Shown: positions 1 through 7,495 of the stretch, piece after piece
Layout of the letters: every line of letters starts with the position of its first letter
How positions within the stretch are numbered: the first letter of the stretch is position 1
Virus record (IMG/VR): IMGVR_UViG_3300007512_001568
Span: 1 to 42,147 of that record
DNA length: 42,147 bases
Source: a virus
Strand: one strand, 5' to 3'
Notes under the pieces: model-generated
The model's input: the letters and a program-made list of their open reading frames with translations, nothing else
The model's database searches: none
What the model was told of the DNA's origin: nothing
Translations under genes and position numbers: made by a program

Positions 1-112
1 AATGTCTTCCATGGCTCAGAGCCTTTACTTTAGCACCTAATATGCCATTTAAAAAAACCCTTTAAATAAGCAAATTATATCAAAAGCACATGAATGATTT
101 TGTACACAATGA

Positions 113-146
113 CAAAAAAACCCCTCGCCTCAAAAAAGCAAGGGGT
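113..146 (-). terminator. Rho-independent terminator after the small membrane protein gene
   Basis: On the minus strand an ACCCCT/AGGGGT stem, helped by inner GC pairs, is followed by a run of seven T. It sits just past the stop of the gene at 170-466 and ends that leftward unit. The 112 bases to its left show no convincing gene. An extended -10-like TGATATAAT lies on the minus strand near 75, so a further gene may start beyond the window edge. Confidence 0.8.
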
Positions 147-169
147 CTGTAGTAGGTTTGTGGTTTAGA

Positions 170-466
170 TTACTTAACTTCGAGAGTAACTCCCTTAGTG
201 ACTTTAAGTGCCACATTGGTAATCCAAGCATAAACTGCTCCGCCGATCCAGCCACCAATACCCAAGCCAACTACTTTGCCTAGGTCAGCTGTCGCTGCGT
301 TGCTTACGCTTTTAATTGCTGCGTCTACGTCACCGAGGTTCCCGGCTGCGACTACAGCCAGTACTGGAAGCACGATTCCGCTAACGACACCCGTAACTGC
401 CCCCAACAAACCCAGAAAGTTTGCGAAAGGAAGTACGCCGATCTTATTGATTGTCAATTTCTTCAT
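170..466 (-). CDS. Small integral membrane protein, holin-like in size
   Basis: The 98-residue product has two long hydrophobic segments rich in Gly, Ala and Val (about residues 9-40 and 62-85) joined by a short polar stretch, so it should span the inner membrane twice. I chose the ATG at 466 because MKKLTINKIG is a clean start; an in-frame GTG at 484 would add six residues. It is flanked by its own terminator and by an outer-membrane barrel gene. Length and topology would fit a holin or a membrane-modifying phage protein, but I recognise no family, so the function is open. Confidence 0.7.
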   Translation of the reverse strand: MKKLTINKIGVLPFANFLGLLGAVTGVVSGIVLPVLAVVAAGNLGDVDAAIKSVSNAATADLGKVVGLGIGGWIGGAVYAWITNVALKVTKGVTLEVK

Positions 467-543
467 ATTATTGCGCAAATCCACCCACTACAACAAATAG
501 CAGGTGTCTCTCGTTATACACTTAATTTAAGATTTATCCCAAT

Positions 544-572
544 AAAAAAACCCCCGCTCGTTAGAGCGAGGG
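544..572 (-). terminator. Rho-independent terminator after the outer-membrane barrel gene
   Basis: Minus strand: a nine-pair stem (CCCTCGCTC with GAGCGGGGG, one G-T pair) closed by a four-base loop and followed by seven T. It separates the barrel gene at 607-1317 from the membrane-protein gene at 170-466. Confidence 0.85.
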
Positions 573-606
573 TCGGGGTTCGTAGCGTTTCTCCTTGGCG
601 TCAGTA

Positions 607-1317
607 TTAAAATTTATACCTAAGCCCCACGAGCCAAGACCAGTCTCCATTTGCCTCATATGAAGCAAAGTTGAAGCTATCTGCGTCAAAGTCGTTATCC
701 ACCCAGTTGACAGTACCGAAAGGTGTCAGACCTCCGAGAAGATCTGTTTCGTATGTCAAAGTTGCGGAAGCAACAATAGACTCGTAGTCGTCGAACTGAT
801 TCCAAGAGATAGTTGGTGCTATACCAAGGCCCCAAAGGCTCAATTCGGTCTCAGCGCCAATAGCGTAACCTTTTTGCCCAAGTTCGAAATCATTTACGAG
901 CTTGACATAAGGGCTCAATACCGGGTTAACCAATCCAACCTTAGCTGCGATCTCTGTGCTATCAGGAATATTAGATACACCACTTTGATGTCTCCAAAGT
1001 TCCGCACCGACTCTCAAACCAAAGTTTTCGAAACCCAATGTTTTTCCTACGCCTAGATTCCAGTGAGACTCTGAATTATCCTCTTCCGGCATCGCCAATA
1101 AAGCACCACCCGTTAGATCTAGTCCCAATGGCAAAGCGTTAGGCTTTACAAATGTTCCACCAACAAATGGAGCTTCTGAAACCCTAGGTACACCGTTAAT
1201 GTAAAGGGTATCTACGTAACCAGCCTCAAGCGTCAAAGTATTACTTGGGGCTGTGTCTTCTGCATATGTGCTATGCAGACCAATCGTGAGCATTAATGCT
1301 GCTGCTAGTTTCTTCAT
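607..1317 (-). CDS. Outer-membrane beta-barrel protein
   Basis: The 236-residue protein begins with a classical signal peptide (MKKLAAALMLTIGL, likely cleavage after STYA) and is then built of alternating amphipathic strands with Gly and aromatic residues. It ends in the strand WLVGLRYKF with a C-terminal Phe, the usual signal for the BAM machinery. This points to a small beta-barrel of 8-10 strands in the host outer membrane. Phage-encoded outer-membrane proteins are known (for example Lom of lambda) and can change the host surface or block superinfection; that role here is inference. The gene is a single-gene unit with its own promoter at 1359-1387 and terminator at 544-572, which resembles a moron. 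Confidence 0.8.
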   Translation of the reverse strand: MKKLAAALMLTIGLHSTYAEDTAPSNTLTLEAGYVDTLYINGVPRVSEAPFVGGTFVKPNALPLGLDLTGGALLAMPEEDNSESHWNLGVGKTLGFENFGLRVGAELWRHQSGVSNIPDSTEIAAKVGLVNPVLSPYVKLVNDFELGQKGYAIGAETELSLWGLGIAPTISWNQFDDYESIVASATLTYETDLLGGLTPFGTVNWVDNDFDADSFNFASYEANGDWSWLVGLRYKF

Positions 1318-1358
1318 AATTTAAAATAAGGTTTGCTCTACTTAGAGCCAGTTTTAGT

Positions 1359-1387
1359 ATTGTACATCTACCTTACACTTTTTTCAA
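1359..1387 (-). promoter_or_regulatory. Sigma70-type promoter of the outer-membrane barrel gene
   Basis: Minus strand TTGAAA (1382-1387), exactly 17 bp, then TACAAT (1359-1364). Unlike the early promoters of this window it leaves a normal leader of about 35 nt before the ATG at 1317. The 182-base gap 1318-1499 otherwise holds only AT-rich DNA. Confidence 0.6.
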
Positions 1388-1499
1388 GTTTTTTTTTGTA
1401 AAAATTTTGAGTGCGCTAAGAGCGCGTAAAGCGTCTTTTCCTAGAACAAATTAATAAAAATAAATTAATATAAATTAAAAAATTTAAATATAAAAATTA

Positions 1500-2372
1500 C
1501 TAATTAGACAGCCAATCTAATACATGAATAGTAGGTCTCCAATCAAGATTTTTTTTAATTTTTGATATATTTCCGCGAACAGAAAAAGCTTCTGCTTTTT
1601 TGGGGAGACGATTAATTTTTCCGCCTGTACCACAAATAGCTAAAGCTATGTCGTTAATAGAGGTGCATTCACCGTAAGCGACGTTAAAAACATCGCCATT
1701 ATGTTCGGAATTGTACTCTCCTGCTAAAATAGTTGCATTTATAACGTCATCAACATGTACGAAATCCCTTTCGTTCTCCCCTGAACCAAAAATTGTCAAA
1801 AATTTGTTATTTCTATGTTGGTTCTTAAGGATCGGCACGACTCCTTCTTCGGTTCCGGGGCCAAAAATGTTAAAATACCTTAAACAGGCAGTATCTAAGC
1901 CATAGTATTTAGAATATAGTTTGCAATATTTTTCTACTGTTAATTTTTGAAGTCCATAAGGACTCAAAGGCTCCGTTGGAGAAGTCTCTTCGTAAGAATC
2001 CAACTCGCTATCGCCATACACAGCTGAACTAGAAGCAAAGACGAAACGCTTAACTCCAGCCTCTCTGCAAAGTTCTAACAAATTGAGGGAGCCGACAACA
2101 TTTGTGTTATGATAGGCAATAACACGATCATGTGAAGCCTGCAAATCCTTTTTCGCGGCTAGGTGATAAACTATATCAACTCCTTCAATAATACTTCTTA
2201 ATTTTGTTAAATGTCCATAATTACAAATATCTAAGCAAAGATATTCTTGTTCAAGAAATTTCTTCTCATCAATTGTGTTATCTATGCTAATTACATCATG
2301 CCCCGCGTCATTTAGTTTTTTAACTAAGTGCGTTCCTATAAACCCAGCGCCGCCTGTAACTAATACTCTCAT
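1500..2372 (-). CDS. NAD(P)-dependent nucleotide-sugar epimerase/dehydratase (extended SDR)
   Basis: The 290-residue protein starts MRVLVTGGAGFIG, the Rossmann GxxGxxG signature at residues 7-13, and carries the SDR catalytic set: SSSAVYG around 113-119 and YGLQK (Tyr-x3-Lys) around 138-142. It resembles UDP-glucose 4-epimerase/dTDP-glucose dehydratase relatives that change a nucleotide-bound sugar in the cytosol. The ATG at 2372 overlaps the stop of the methyltransferase gene as ATGA, so the two are translationally coupled; an extended start at 2387 would begin inside that gene. It is the last gene of the leftward glycan cassette. The exact sugar substrate cannot be read from sequence. Confidence 0.85.
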   Translation of the reverse strand: MRVLVTGGAGFIGTHLVKKLNDAGHDVISIDNTIDEKKFLEQEYLCLDICNYGHLTKLRSIIEGVDIVYHLAAKKDLQASHDRVIAYHNTNVVGSLNLLELCREAGVKRFVFASSSAVYGDSELDSYEETSPTEPLSPYGLQKLTVEKYCKLYSKYYGLDTACLRYFNIFGPGTEEGVVPILKNQHRNNKFLTIFGSGENERDFVHVDDVINATILAGEYNSEHNGDVFNVAYGECTSINDIALAICGTGGKINRLPKKAEAFSVRGNISKIKKNLDWRPTIHVLDWLSN

Positions 2373-2980
2373 TTTAAAAAATACCAAGTCGAAAAGAAAG
2401 ATTCTGTTGTTGTTTTAAGACCGTAACCGTGTTCTTCGACAAATTCATCAACAGCGGGGTTAACCCCAAATACTCCAACATATGCACCACGGAAATAAAT
2501 ATATTTGTCTTTTCCATTAGGGTGAAAGTGTGGGTCAAGGAACCAATCTTTCAGAGATCTAAGGTAGTCGTGCCCAGCTATCAGCCCTCCTTTTTTTACT
2601 TTAGGAAACCATAGCTGTATATCTTTCTTAGCTCCTTCATAAGAGTGGTCTCCATCTATATATATAAAATCTAGAGAATTATCTTCAAAAAGATCTACTG
2701 CTTGATGAGAAAGCGCTCGTATCATGATAGCTCTATCCTCTACCCCTTTTAAAACCTCTGTAGCTTTCAACATAACTTTGGGTGTTACTACGTCGTTGGT
2801 TGAACCTTCGACATCTGAGCCTTTCTCCGGTTCTCTCCAAGGGTCCACCAAGTAAAGGGTTCCCTCCCAGTTATCGAGAATATGTCTTGCGTATCTTCCA
2901 GCATACGAGCCTATCTCTACGCCTTTACCTGTTAAGCCGAGTGCATTCAACAAATCACATATTTCTTTTCTGTCTTTCAT
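2369..2980 (-). CDS. Class I SAM-dependent methyltransferase (Methyltransf_24 type)
   Basis: The 203-residue protein has the SAM-binding motif VEIGSYAGRYA (about 21-31) and the acidic block DFIYIDGDHSYEGAKKDI (about 104-121) followed by GGLIAGHDY, the pattern of the Methyltransf_24 / macrocin O-methyltransferase-like group. These enzymes methylate hydroxyls of sugars or small molecules in the cytosol. It is coupled to the carbamoyltransferase upstream (TAATG overlap) and to the epimerase downstream (ATGA overlap), so it most likely decorates the same glycan. The acceptor is unknown. Confidence 0.8.
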   Translation of the reverse strand: MKDRKEICDLLNALGLTGKGVEIGSYAGRYARHILDNWEGTLYLVDPWREPEKGSDVEGSTNDVVTPKVMLKATEVLKGVEDRAIMIRALSHQAVDLFEDNSLDFIYIDGDHSYEGAKKDIQLWFPKVKKGGLIAGHDYLRSLKDWFLDPHFHPNGKDKYIYFRGAYVGVFGVNPAVDEFVEEHGYGLKTTTESFFSTWYFLK

Positions 2981-4563
2981 TATTTGTAAATATAATAATC
3001 TTCAAGCACTACTGCATCTAGTTGTGTTGAATCAAGTATCTCAATAGCTGTTAAGTAACGAGTAAGTATTGCCTTTCCTCTACTATTAAATGATGTGTTT
3101 ACAAGTACTGGTATGTTTGTTATTTTTTCAAACTCATCCAATACATTATAAATAAATTCATTATCTTTTTTTGTAACTGTTTGTAGTCTTGAAGAACCGT
3201 CTATGTGTGTCACAGCAGGTAATACTTTTTTATATTCTTCTCGAACAGGAGGACTGAAAGACATATATTTGTAGCATGCGTTTTTCGAAGTCTCAAAATA
3301 GTGAGAGGCTTTTTCCTCTTTGCATATAGGAGCGAACGGGCGGAACCATTCTCTAAATTTAACTTTACTGTTTATAGTATCTTTAGCCCGATGACTCCTT
3401 GGGTCTGCCAATATACTTCTGTTTCCTAATGCCCTTGGTCCTGTTTCGCTGTCTCCTCGACATACGCCGATTATTTTACCTTTCTCTAGCTCTGAAGCTA
3501 TAAGCTCTGGCGTTGCCTGTTTCCAAGGTCTATGATCTAAAATAAAAGGTAGAGCTCCTTTATCTAAAACCTGACAACCACTATACATGACCTCAGGAAC
3601 AATTTGACTTTTAAGATATCCAGTAATCATACCATAAGACAACCCACTGTCTCCGGGAGAACAGGGCACGAAGAAGTTTGTATCTGGATAAGTTTTAGAG
3701 AGCCTCTCATTTAAAATTACATTTAAAGCAGCGCCTCCTGTAAGACATACATTCTTATGTTTCTTATGGTCAAAGAAATCTACAAATGTTTCAAGGAAGC
3801 ATACCTCGAAAGCAAGTTGTACATTATATGCAAAATCATACGATTGCTTGCCTTCAAATTGGTTATATCTAAATTCTCCAAAGTTTTCTAAAAAGACAGC
3901 GTCGATTCCTTCTTTACCAGACTTAAAGTAAGGCATTATGCGATTAAAGAAGTCTTCGTTATAAGAGCCATATGCAGATAGTCCCATAATTTTACCAGCA
4001 CCTCCAAGTTCAGACGCCAAATCCCCTTCTCTCTTGCTAATCTCAGAATTAAAAGAGCTTAGCTTGGCGTATTTGGTTGGGTAAGGAGTAAATTGATAGT
4101 TATTGATCTGTCTGAAGTCTGGATTTTCCTTATTTACCTCATAAACGCAGAATGTACCGTCGTTTCCGCTTCCATCATAGCTGAAAATCAAAGCCTCATC
4201 GAAGCCACTAGAGTAAAACGCTCCTGCTGCATGGGATCTATGGTGATAAGTGTAATCATTTTGGAAGTTGACCTCTTTTATACCGAAAAAATTAATCATA
4301 AACTCGACAAGTTCCGGTGGGCACCACCATTCAAATAAACCCACATCATAACTAGTACGAAAAACACCTTTTTCCTTCAGGATTTCAACAAGATAAGTGC
4401 AAAAATCATGATATTGGCCCTCTCCTATCAACCTTCTCATGGAAAAATACCTATTACCAAAGATTCTTTCCAGTTCTATAGTATAAATAGCGTCTCCATT
4501 CAGGCAAATAGACAGATTTGCGTCGTGACTACCAGAAAAAAAACTAAAAATAGACTTATCCAT
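2980..4563 (-). CDS. Carbamoyltransferase of the NodU/TobZ family
   Basis: The 527-residue length fits the family. The N-terminal Kae1-like domain shows GSHDANLSIC (11-20) and HHRSHAAG (107-114), the metal/nucleotide site, plus GGAALNV later. The YrdC-like C-terminal part has the signature ETGPRALGNRS (373-383) and ends with VLVNTSFNSRG. These enzymes transfer a carbamoyl group from carbamoyl phosphate via carbamoyl-AMP onto a hydroxyl, for example of Nod factors or aminoglycosides. Here the acceptor is probably a sugar made or modified by the neighbouring epimerase, methyltransferase and glycosyltransferase. Carbamoyltransferases are known in several large phages. Confidence 0.9.
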   Translation of the reverse strand: MDKSIFSFFSGSHDANLSICLNGDAIYTIELERIFGNRYFSMRRLIGEGQYHDFCTYLVEILKEKGVFRTSYDVGLFEWWCPPELVEFMINFFGIKEVNFQNDYTYHHRSHAAGAFYSSGFDEALIFSYDGSGNDGTFCVYEVNKENPDFRQINNYQFTPYPTKYAKLSSFNSEISKREGDLASELGGAGKIMGLSAYGSYNEDFFNRIMPYFKSGKEGIDAVFLENFGEFRYNQFEGKQSYDFAYNVQLAFEVCFLETFVDFFDHKKHKNVCLTGGAALNVILNERLSKTYPDTNFFVPCSPGDSGLSYGMITGYLKSQIVPEVMYSGCQVLDKGALPFILDHRPWKQATPELIASELEKGKIIGVCRGDSETGPRALGNRSILADPRSHRAKDTINSKVKFREWFRPFAPICKEEKASHYFETSKNACYKYMSFSPPVREEYKKVLPAVTHIDGSSRLQTVTKKDNEFIYNVLDEFEKITNIPVLVNTSFNSRGKAILTRYLTAIEILDSTQLDAVVLEDYYIYK

Positions 4564-4897
4564 AGATTCTTACCTTAAATTTGTCTCCTAAATCCCTAAT
4601 AAATGAGTGCGTCCAGTAACTCCATGTGTTATCGAACCTAACGGGAAGAAAATCTGTACTAAGTACTATAGTATCAGCAAAAAAAACAGTCTTTATTTTT
4701 TTTATTTTAATATTTTCTGCTGACTGATTATATGGAAGGTTTATTCTTAGCCATCCATTGTTGTTATCAGAAAAAAAAGGTTTATCGAAGAGATTAAGTT
4801 TGTCATATATAAGAAAAGGCTTCTTATCTATCACTTTTATCTCACCAATAAGCGATATGTCTTGTTCTCTTTTTAAGAACTCAAAAGTATCCTTCAT
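4556..4897 (-). CDS. Hypothetical protein in the glycan cassette
   Basis: 113 residues, starting at the ATG at 4897 that overlaps the glycosyltransferase stop as ATGA; an alternative TTG lies at 4903. No family is recognised. The sequence is rich in aromatic residues and beta-strand-like stretches (FFADTIVLSTDFLPVRF, NTWSYWTH) without signal peptide or membrane segment. Its 3' end overlaps the carbamoyltransferase start by 8 bp, so it belongs to the same transcript and may serve the same modification. Confidence 0.7.
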   Translation of the reverse strand: MKDTFEFLKREQDISLIGEIKVIDKKPFLIYDKLNLFDKPFFSDNNNGWLRINLPYNQSAENIKIKKIKTVFFADTIVLSTDFLPVRFDNTWSYWTHSFIRDLGDKFKVRIYG

Positions 4898-5553
4898 CTC
4901 CAATATTCTTTAACAAACTCGTGGTCTCTTAGCTCATGTTGTTTTTTGTCACTTTTACTTAATTCAATAAAATGACAAAATTTATTATCTTTATGCACAT
5001 CTATTCTTTTCTTGAAATGAGGTACGTATTTAGAAAACCATTCTTTAGGGAAAGTCTTATGTTTATGCTCTCCTAATTTCAAAAGTTTAGTCATAAATCT
5101 ATCAACTCCTCCTTCATGGTACAAGTTTTTATCGGCAATAAATTTATCCCACATGTAGTGATGTTTGTCTGGATTAAATTTTACAACGCAATCGTTATAT
5201 TCATTATTTCCATATAAGCCATTAGGAACCATGTATAGCTCGTCGTCCAATTCAAACAGCTCGTCTATGTCGTTATGTATTACTACATCTAAGTCGATGT
5301 TTATACAAGGCCCCGAAAGTACACCTTTTTTAAATAGCGACAGCCTGTTCCACCAGTGATTTAGTCTTTCTTCTGGTATTGGCCTTACGTCAATGTAAGT
5401 TTTTATTCCTCTTGAGTCTTCAGTAAAGCAAACAAAATTAAAATTATAAGAAGTATTTCTTTTTACCATTGAATACAGTCTGTTCACATATTCAGAAGAG
5501 TATTTATCTCCTATTTTGAAGCAAACTATATTTAATTTGTAGGATTTAAGCAC
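4894..5553 (-). CDS. Putative glycosyltransferase with GT-A-like DxD motif
   Basis: 219 residues. Residues 66-72 (LNHWWNR) and the block CINIDLDVVIHNDIDELFEL (about 83-102) resemble the nucleotide-sugar and metal-binding region of GT8-like or viral GT-A enzymes, with DLD as the DxD motif. The protein lacks a signal peptide and would act in the cytosol. I take the GTG at 5553, which has AGGA at good spacing upstream and overlaps the preceding gene by 22 bp. Position between small phage genes and the carbamoyltransferase suggests that it adds the sugar that is then decorated. Donor and acceptor are unknown. Confidence 0.65.
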   Translation of the reverse strand: MLKSYKLNIVCFKIGDKYSSEYVNRLYSMVKRNTSYNFNFVCFTEDSRGIKTYIDVRPIPEERLNHWWNRLSLFKKGVLSGPCINIDLDVVIHNDIDELFELDDELYMVPNGLYGNNEYNDCVVKFNPDKHHYMWDKFIADKNLYHEGGVDRFMTKLLKLGEHKHKTFPKEWFSKYVPHFKKRIDVHKDNKFCHFIELSKSDKKQHELRDHEFVKEYWR

Positions 5554-5723
5554 TTAGCGATCCTATCTCTATAGTTTTGAGTCTCAGTTTGTATTTTTTC
5601 TAAAGTTTTTTGTATCTCTTCGGGCTCTTTATTAGTTAAGATCCTGTTGTTGAAGTAGGTTAGCATAGTTATAAGACTATTTGTCCTGCAGATAATCTCG
5701 TTGCTTCGCTGTGCCTCGGTCAC
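5532..5723 (-). CDS. Small hypothetical alpha-helical protein
   Basis: 63 residues from a GTG at 5723, two bases after the stop of the preceding 34-residue gene. The centre and C-terminus (EPEEIQKTLEKIQTETQ) look helical and coiled-coil prone. No family is recognised. It is part of the continuous leftward gene chain. Confidence 0.6.
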   Translation of the reverse strand: MTEAQRSNEIICRTNSLITMLTYFNNRILTNKEPEEIQKTLEKIQTETQNYRDRIAKCLNPTN

Positions 5724-5725
5724 TT

Positions 5726-5830
5726 TTAGAGATTCTTTCTTTTGAGATATTTGGGCTTCAATACAGCCTTTTGTTTATAATCCTCAAGAGTCTTAATTCC
5801 AAATAATTTTGCTAGAATTCTACGTACCAT
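5726..5830 (-). CDS. Short basic hypothetical protein (34 aa)
   Basis: Starts MVRRILAKLFGIKTL and ends with a basic tail (KYLKRKNL). The ATG at 5830 has a good Shine-Dalgarno (AGGAAAG) seven bases upstream and overlaps the end of the 5812-6327 gene. The amphipathic, strongly basic N-terminus suggests membrane-surface or nucleic-acid contact. It exactly fills the gap between two genes, which supports it despite its size. Confidence 0.55.
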   Translation of the reverse strand: MVRRILAKLFGIKTLEDYKQKAVLKPKYLKRKNL

Positions 5831-6327
5831 GTGCTTTCCTGTTCGTTTTTATTTAAATTTATAAACTTACCATACATTGGCTCAAAGAATTTGGGCGAGC
5901 CGTAAATCTCTCCTTGTTTATTATCATCAAAGAAGACGTTTATTGAGTGAGCGCTACTTACTGAGTTCTTATAAAAAATCGTTCCCACTAAAACCGACTC
6001 CGTGTCTACAATATTAGCCTTCCCTTTAGTGCGTTCAGAAAAAGTATAGGGATTGGCCTCTGCATGCAAAAGCTTCAAATACGTTTTAAAGGAGTTGGCT
6101 AGATCTTCGCAGTCAAAATTAGCTTTCCAATCGGAATTGTTTATGCCTCTACCAAAGTTGAATAAAGACATCCAATGTTTATAGCCTTGGTAGGCCTCAT
6201 TCTCTACCCAATCTAAATCAAGATATGCGTAGTCTCTATCTGTAGTTGGGTCTTTTTTGTTGCCGGGAAAGTACAATGAAACTAGTTCTTTAAGATTCTT
6301 ATTACTTATAGTTTTTATATCACTCAT
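5812..6327 (-). CDS. Hypothetical protein with possible papain/transglutaminase-like fold
   Basis: 171 residues, no signal peptide. The segment FDCEDLANSFK (about 70-80) followed much later by SAHSINVFF (about 124-132) and an aspartate/asparagine resembles the Cys...His...Asp order of bacterial transglutaminase-like cysteine proteinases, where a DCxDxA helix holds the nucleophile. I infer this from motif spacing only. It lies between small phage genes in the leftward unit and shows no link to the glycan enzymes. Confidence 0.5.
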   Translation of the reverse strand: MSDIKTISNKNLKELVSLYFPGNKKDPTTDRDYAYLDLDWVENEAYQGYKHWMSLFNFGRGINNSDWKANFDCEDLANSFKTYLKLLHAEANPYTFSERTKGKANIVDTESVLVGTIFYKNSVSSAHSINVFFDDNKQGEIYGSPKFFEPMYGKFINLNKNEQESTWYVEF

Positions 6328-6328
6328 A

Positions 6329-6520
6329 TTAGTAAATGATTATGTCGGAATTTTCGTCTTCCAACTTATATTCGGAGCTTTTCGCATTTTTGTATTTAGA
6401 TTGACAAACTGCGTATCTCTGTTTTGGGTCAGAAAACTCTTTAACCATTACGTCGTCTCCCATACATTTGTTCAGGAACTCTTTCTTGCCCTCAGGGCCT
6501 TTGGGGTTGGGAATAGGCAT
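6329..6520 (-). CDS. Small phage protein with MPIP...KQRxAVC motif
   Basis: 63 residues starting MPIPNPKGPEGKKEFLNKC and continuing with DPKQRYAVCQSKY. This resembles a short motif I know from tailed-phage proteins near head-maturation genes (MPIPKPKKGE...KQRxAVCYSQW); two conserved Cys could bind metal. I chose the ATG at 6520, just after the stop of the previous gene; an in-frame start at 6559 would overlap that gene by 35 bp. Function unknown. Confidence 0.6.
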   Translation of the reverse strand: MPIPNPKGPEGKKEFLNKCMGDDVMVKEFSDPKQRYAVCQSKYKNAKSSEYKLEDENSDIIIY

Positions 6521-6524
6521 TTTA

Positions 6525-6707
6525 TTAATTACATAAGCCGCCGCAAGGGCAGTCATCATCTTTATTTATTTCAGCACATTCTCCCTTACATGTGTCGTCA
6601 AAACACTTTGGGTTAGTACAGTATCTTATTTTTCCTCCTTTAGCCATCCTCTTAATGTCTTTCTCTACGACTTCTCTTACAACTGGGTGGCTAGGACTAG
6701 GTATCAT
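6525..6707 (-). CDS. Cys-rich small protein
   Basis: 60 residues with eight Cys in the C-terminal half (RYCTNPKCFDDTC, then KGEC and CPCGGLC), the pattern of a small metal-binding knuckle. The N-terminal half (VVREVVEKDIKRMAKGG) resembles the start of the neighbour family that carries the MPIP motif. It is the first gene of the 6.7-1.5 kb leftward unit. No sigma70 promoter of the early type is visible upstream, so another promoter class may serve this unit. Confidence 0.6.
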   Translation of the reverse strand: MIPSPSHPVVREVVEKDIKRMAKGGKIRYCTNPKCFDDTCKGECAEINKDDDCPCGGLCN

Positions 6708-6896
6708 ACTATGATATACACCTTTTGTATATTAGAAACACTTTTTTTTGCATACGCCCGCGGATTTTTTTTCAAAGTGATAAATCACAAAGACGTAAAA
6801 GCCTCGGGGAGAATGATAAATAGGCCACCGCGCCGTGTACCGCTTTTATATAGCGAATTCAGTTTCATAAACTAGTGCCTAAAGTGAAGAAAGGTG
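6708..6896. other. Divergent intergenic region between leftward and rightward units
   Basis: 189 bp of AT-rich DNA with two long T-tracts (6740-6748, 6767-6774), a short perfect palindrome GTGATAAATCAC (6777-6788) and no credible gene. It separates the leftward glycan unit from the rightward early module, so it should hold control signals for both sides. No terminator hairpin is evident. Confidence 0.4.
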
Positions 6897-6925
6897 TTGA
6901 CATTGTGCCGCGCTTGTGCTAGACT
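6897..6925 (+). promoter_or_regulatory. Early sigma70 promoter P1
   Basis: TTGACA (6897-6902), 17 bp, TAGACT (6920-6925), preceded by an extended -10 TGC. Ten bases separate the -10 from the ATG at 6936, leaving a leader of only 3-5 nt. No 74-bp repeat lies upstream of this first promoter of the module. Confidence 0.85.
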
Positions 6926-6935
6926 GTTTTCTGTT

Positions 6936-7097
6936 ATGAGCGAAAAGGAAAAGCACATAGATTGGATGAATGAGCAGGACGCAGCTCGGATGCGTGAGGC
7001 CAAGCAGCACGACTTCGCTGGTGAGGAGGTCGAGATGGAGGAGGTCTTCATGGAGGACTTCGGTTGGGCTGGAGACACTTGTTGGACAGGCGAGTAA
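6936..7097 (+). CDS. Acidic small early protein (53 aa)
   Basis: Starts MSEKEKHIDWMNEQ and is strongly acidic in its middle (EEVEMEEVFMEDFGW), with one Cys near the end. No family is recognised; small acidic proteins are typical of phage host-takeover regions. The start is fixed by promoter P1, ten bases upstream. Its TAA stop is also the first three bases of the first 74-bp repeat. Confidence 0.75.
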   Translation: MSEKEKHIDWMNEQDAARMREAKQHDFAGEEVEMEEVFMEDFGWAGDTCWTGE

Positions 7098-7168
7098 TCC
7101 ATTGATAGTCAAAGAGTTACGACTCCACCCCTACCCGCGGCCGTAACTCTCTGATAGTCAACGACTTA
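7095..7168 (+). repeat. 74-bp double-palindrome element, copy 1
   Basis: Two 25-bp imperfect palindromes (7095-7119 and 7144-7168) separated by 24 bp of C-rich DNA. The right unit reads TAACTCTCTGATAGTCAACG and on to CTTA. The element ends 39 bp before the -35 of promoter P2 and starts on the stop codon of the preceding gene. Confidence 0.9.
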
Positions 7169-7207
7169 CCAGCATCGAAAAAAAATGAAAAAAAGTAAAA
7201 ATAATGC

Positions 7208-7235
7208 TTGCAATTTTCTGAAATTGTGCTATACT
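7208..7235 (+). promoter_or_regulatory. Early sigma70 promoter P2 with A-tract UP region
   Basis: TTGCAA (7208-7213), 16 bp ending in TGC, TATACT (7230-7235). Phased A-tracts between 7178 and 7200 look like an UP element for the RNA polymerase alpha subunit. A conserved initially transcribed sequence CAGTGAGTGAGAG follows; the GTG lies seven bases after the -10. Confidence 0.85.
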
Positions 7236-7242
7236 ATCTTCA

Positions 7243-7455
7243 GTGAGTGAGAGGAATACAATGACTTATCCAATTATGAATATGAATACTAACGAGATAG
7301 TTCACCCGATTGACAATGACCGAGTAATCACCGACGAGGTGCTGGTGTCATGCTGCGGGTGCGGATGTGAGCAGCGCATAAGCCGCGATGAAGCCAATGA
7401 GTGGGAAGGCGGTCTCTTTGGTGTGGATGGATGGATGTGCTGGGAGTGCGAATAA
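7243..7455 (+). CDS. Small zinc-ribbon-like early protein with MSER start
   Basis: 70 residues. CCGCGCEQ (about 37-44) and CWEC at the C-terminus form a likely Cys4 zinc ribbon. The GTG at 7243 encodes the MSERN tag shared with five other early genes and lies where transcription should begin, so the mRNA may be leaderless. An ATG at 7261 with GAGG six bases upstream is a serious alternative or second start. Zinc ribbons in small phage early proteins often contact host transcription proteins; that is inference. Confidence 0.7.
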   Translation: MSERNTMTYPIMNMNTNEIVHPIDNDRVITDEVLVSCCGCGCEQRISRDEANEWEGGLFGVDGWMCWECE

Positions 7456-7459
7456 GTGC

Positions 7460-7488
7460 TTGACATTGACCCTAATTTGTGATAGGAT
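7460..7488 (+). promoter_or_regulatory. Early sigma70 promoter P3
   Basis: TTGACA (7460-7465), 17 bp, TAGGAT (7483-7488), four bases after the stop of the previous gene. The GTG of the next gene lies seven bases after the -10. No 74-bp repeat is present here. Confidence 0.85.
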
Positions 7489-7495
7489 ATAACAA

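Noticed and set aside
1-112. A gene start on the minus strand near the left edge
   Set aside because: Candidate frames close after a few codons or run off the window after four; only a promoter-like -10 is seen.
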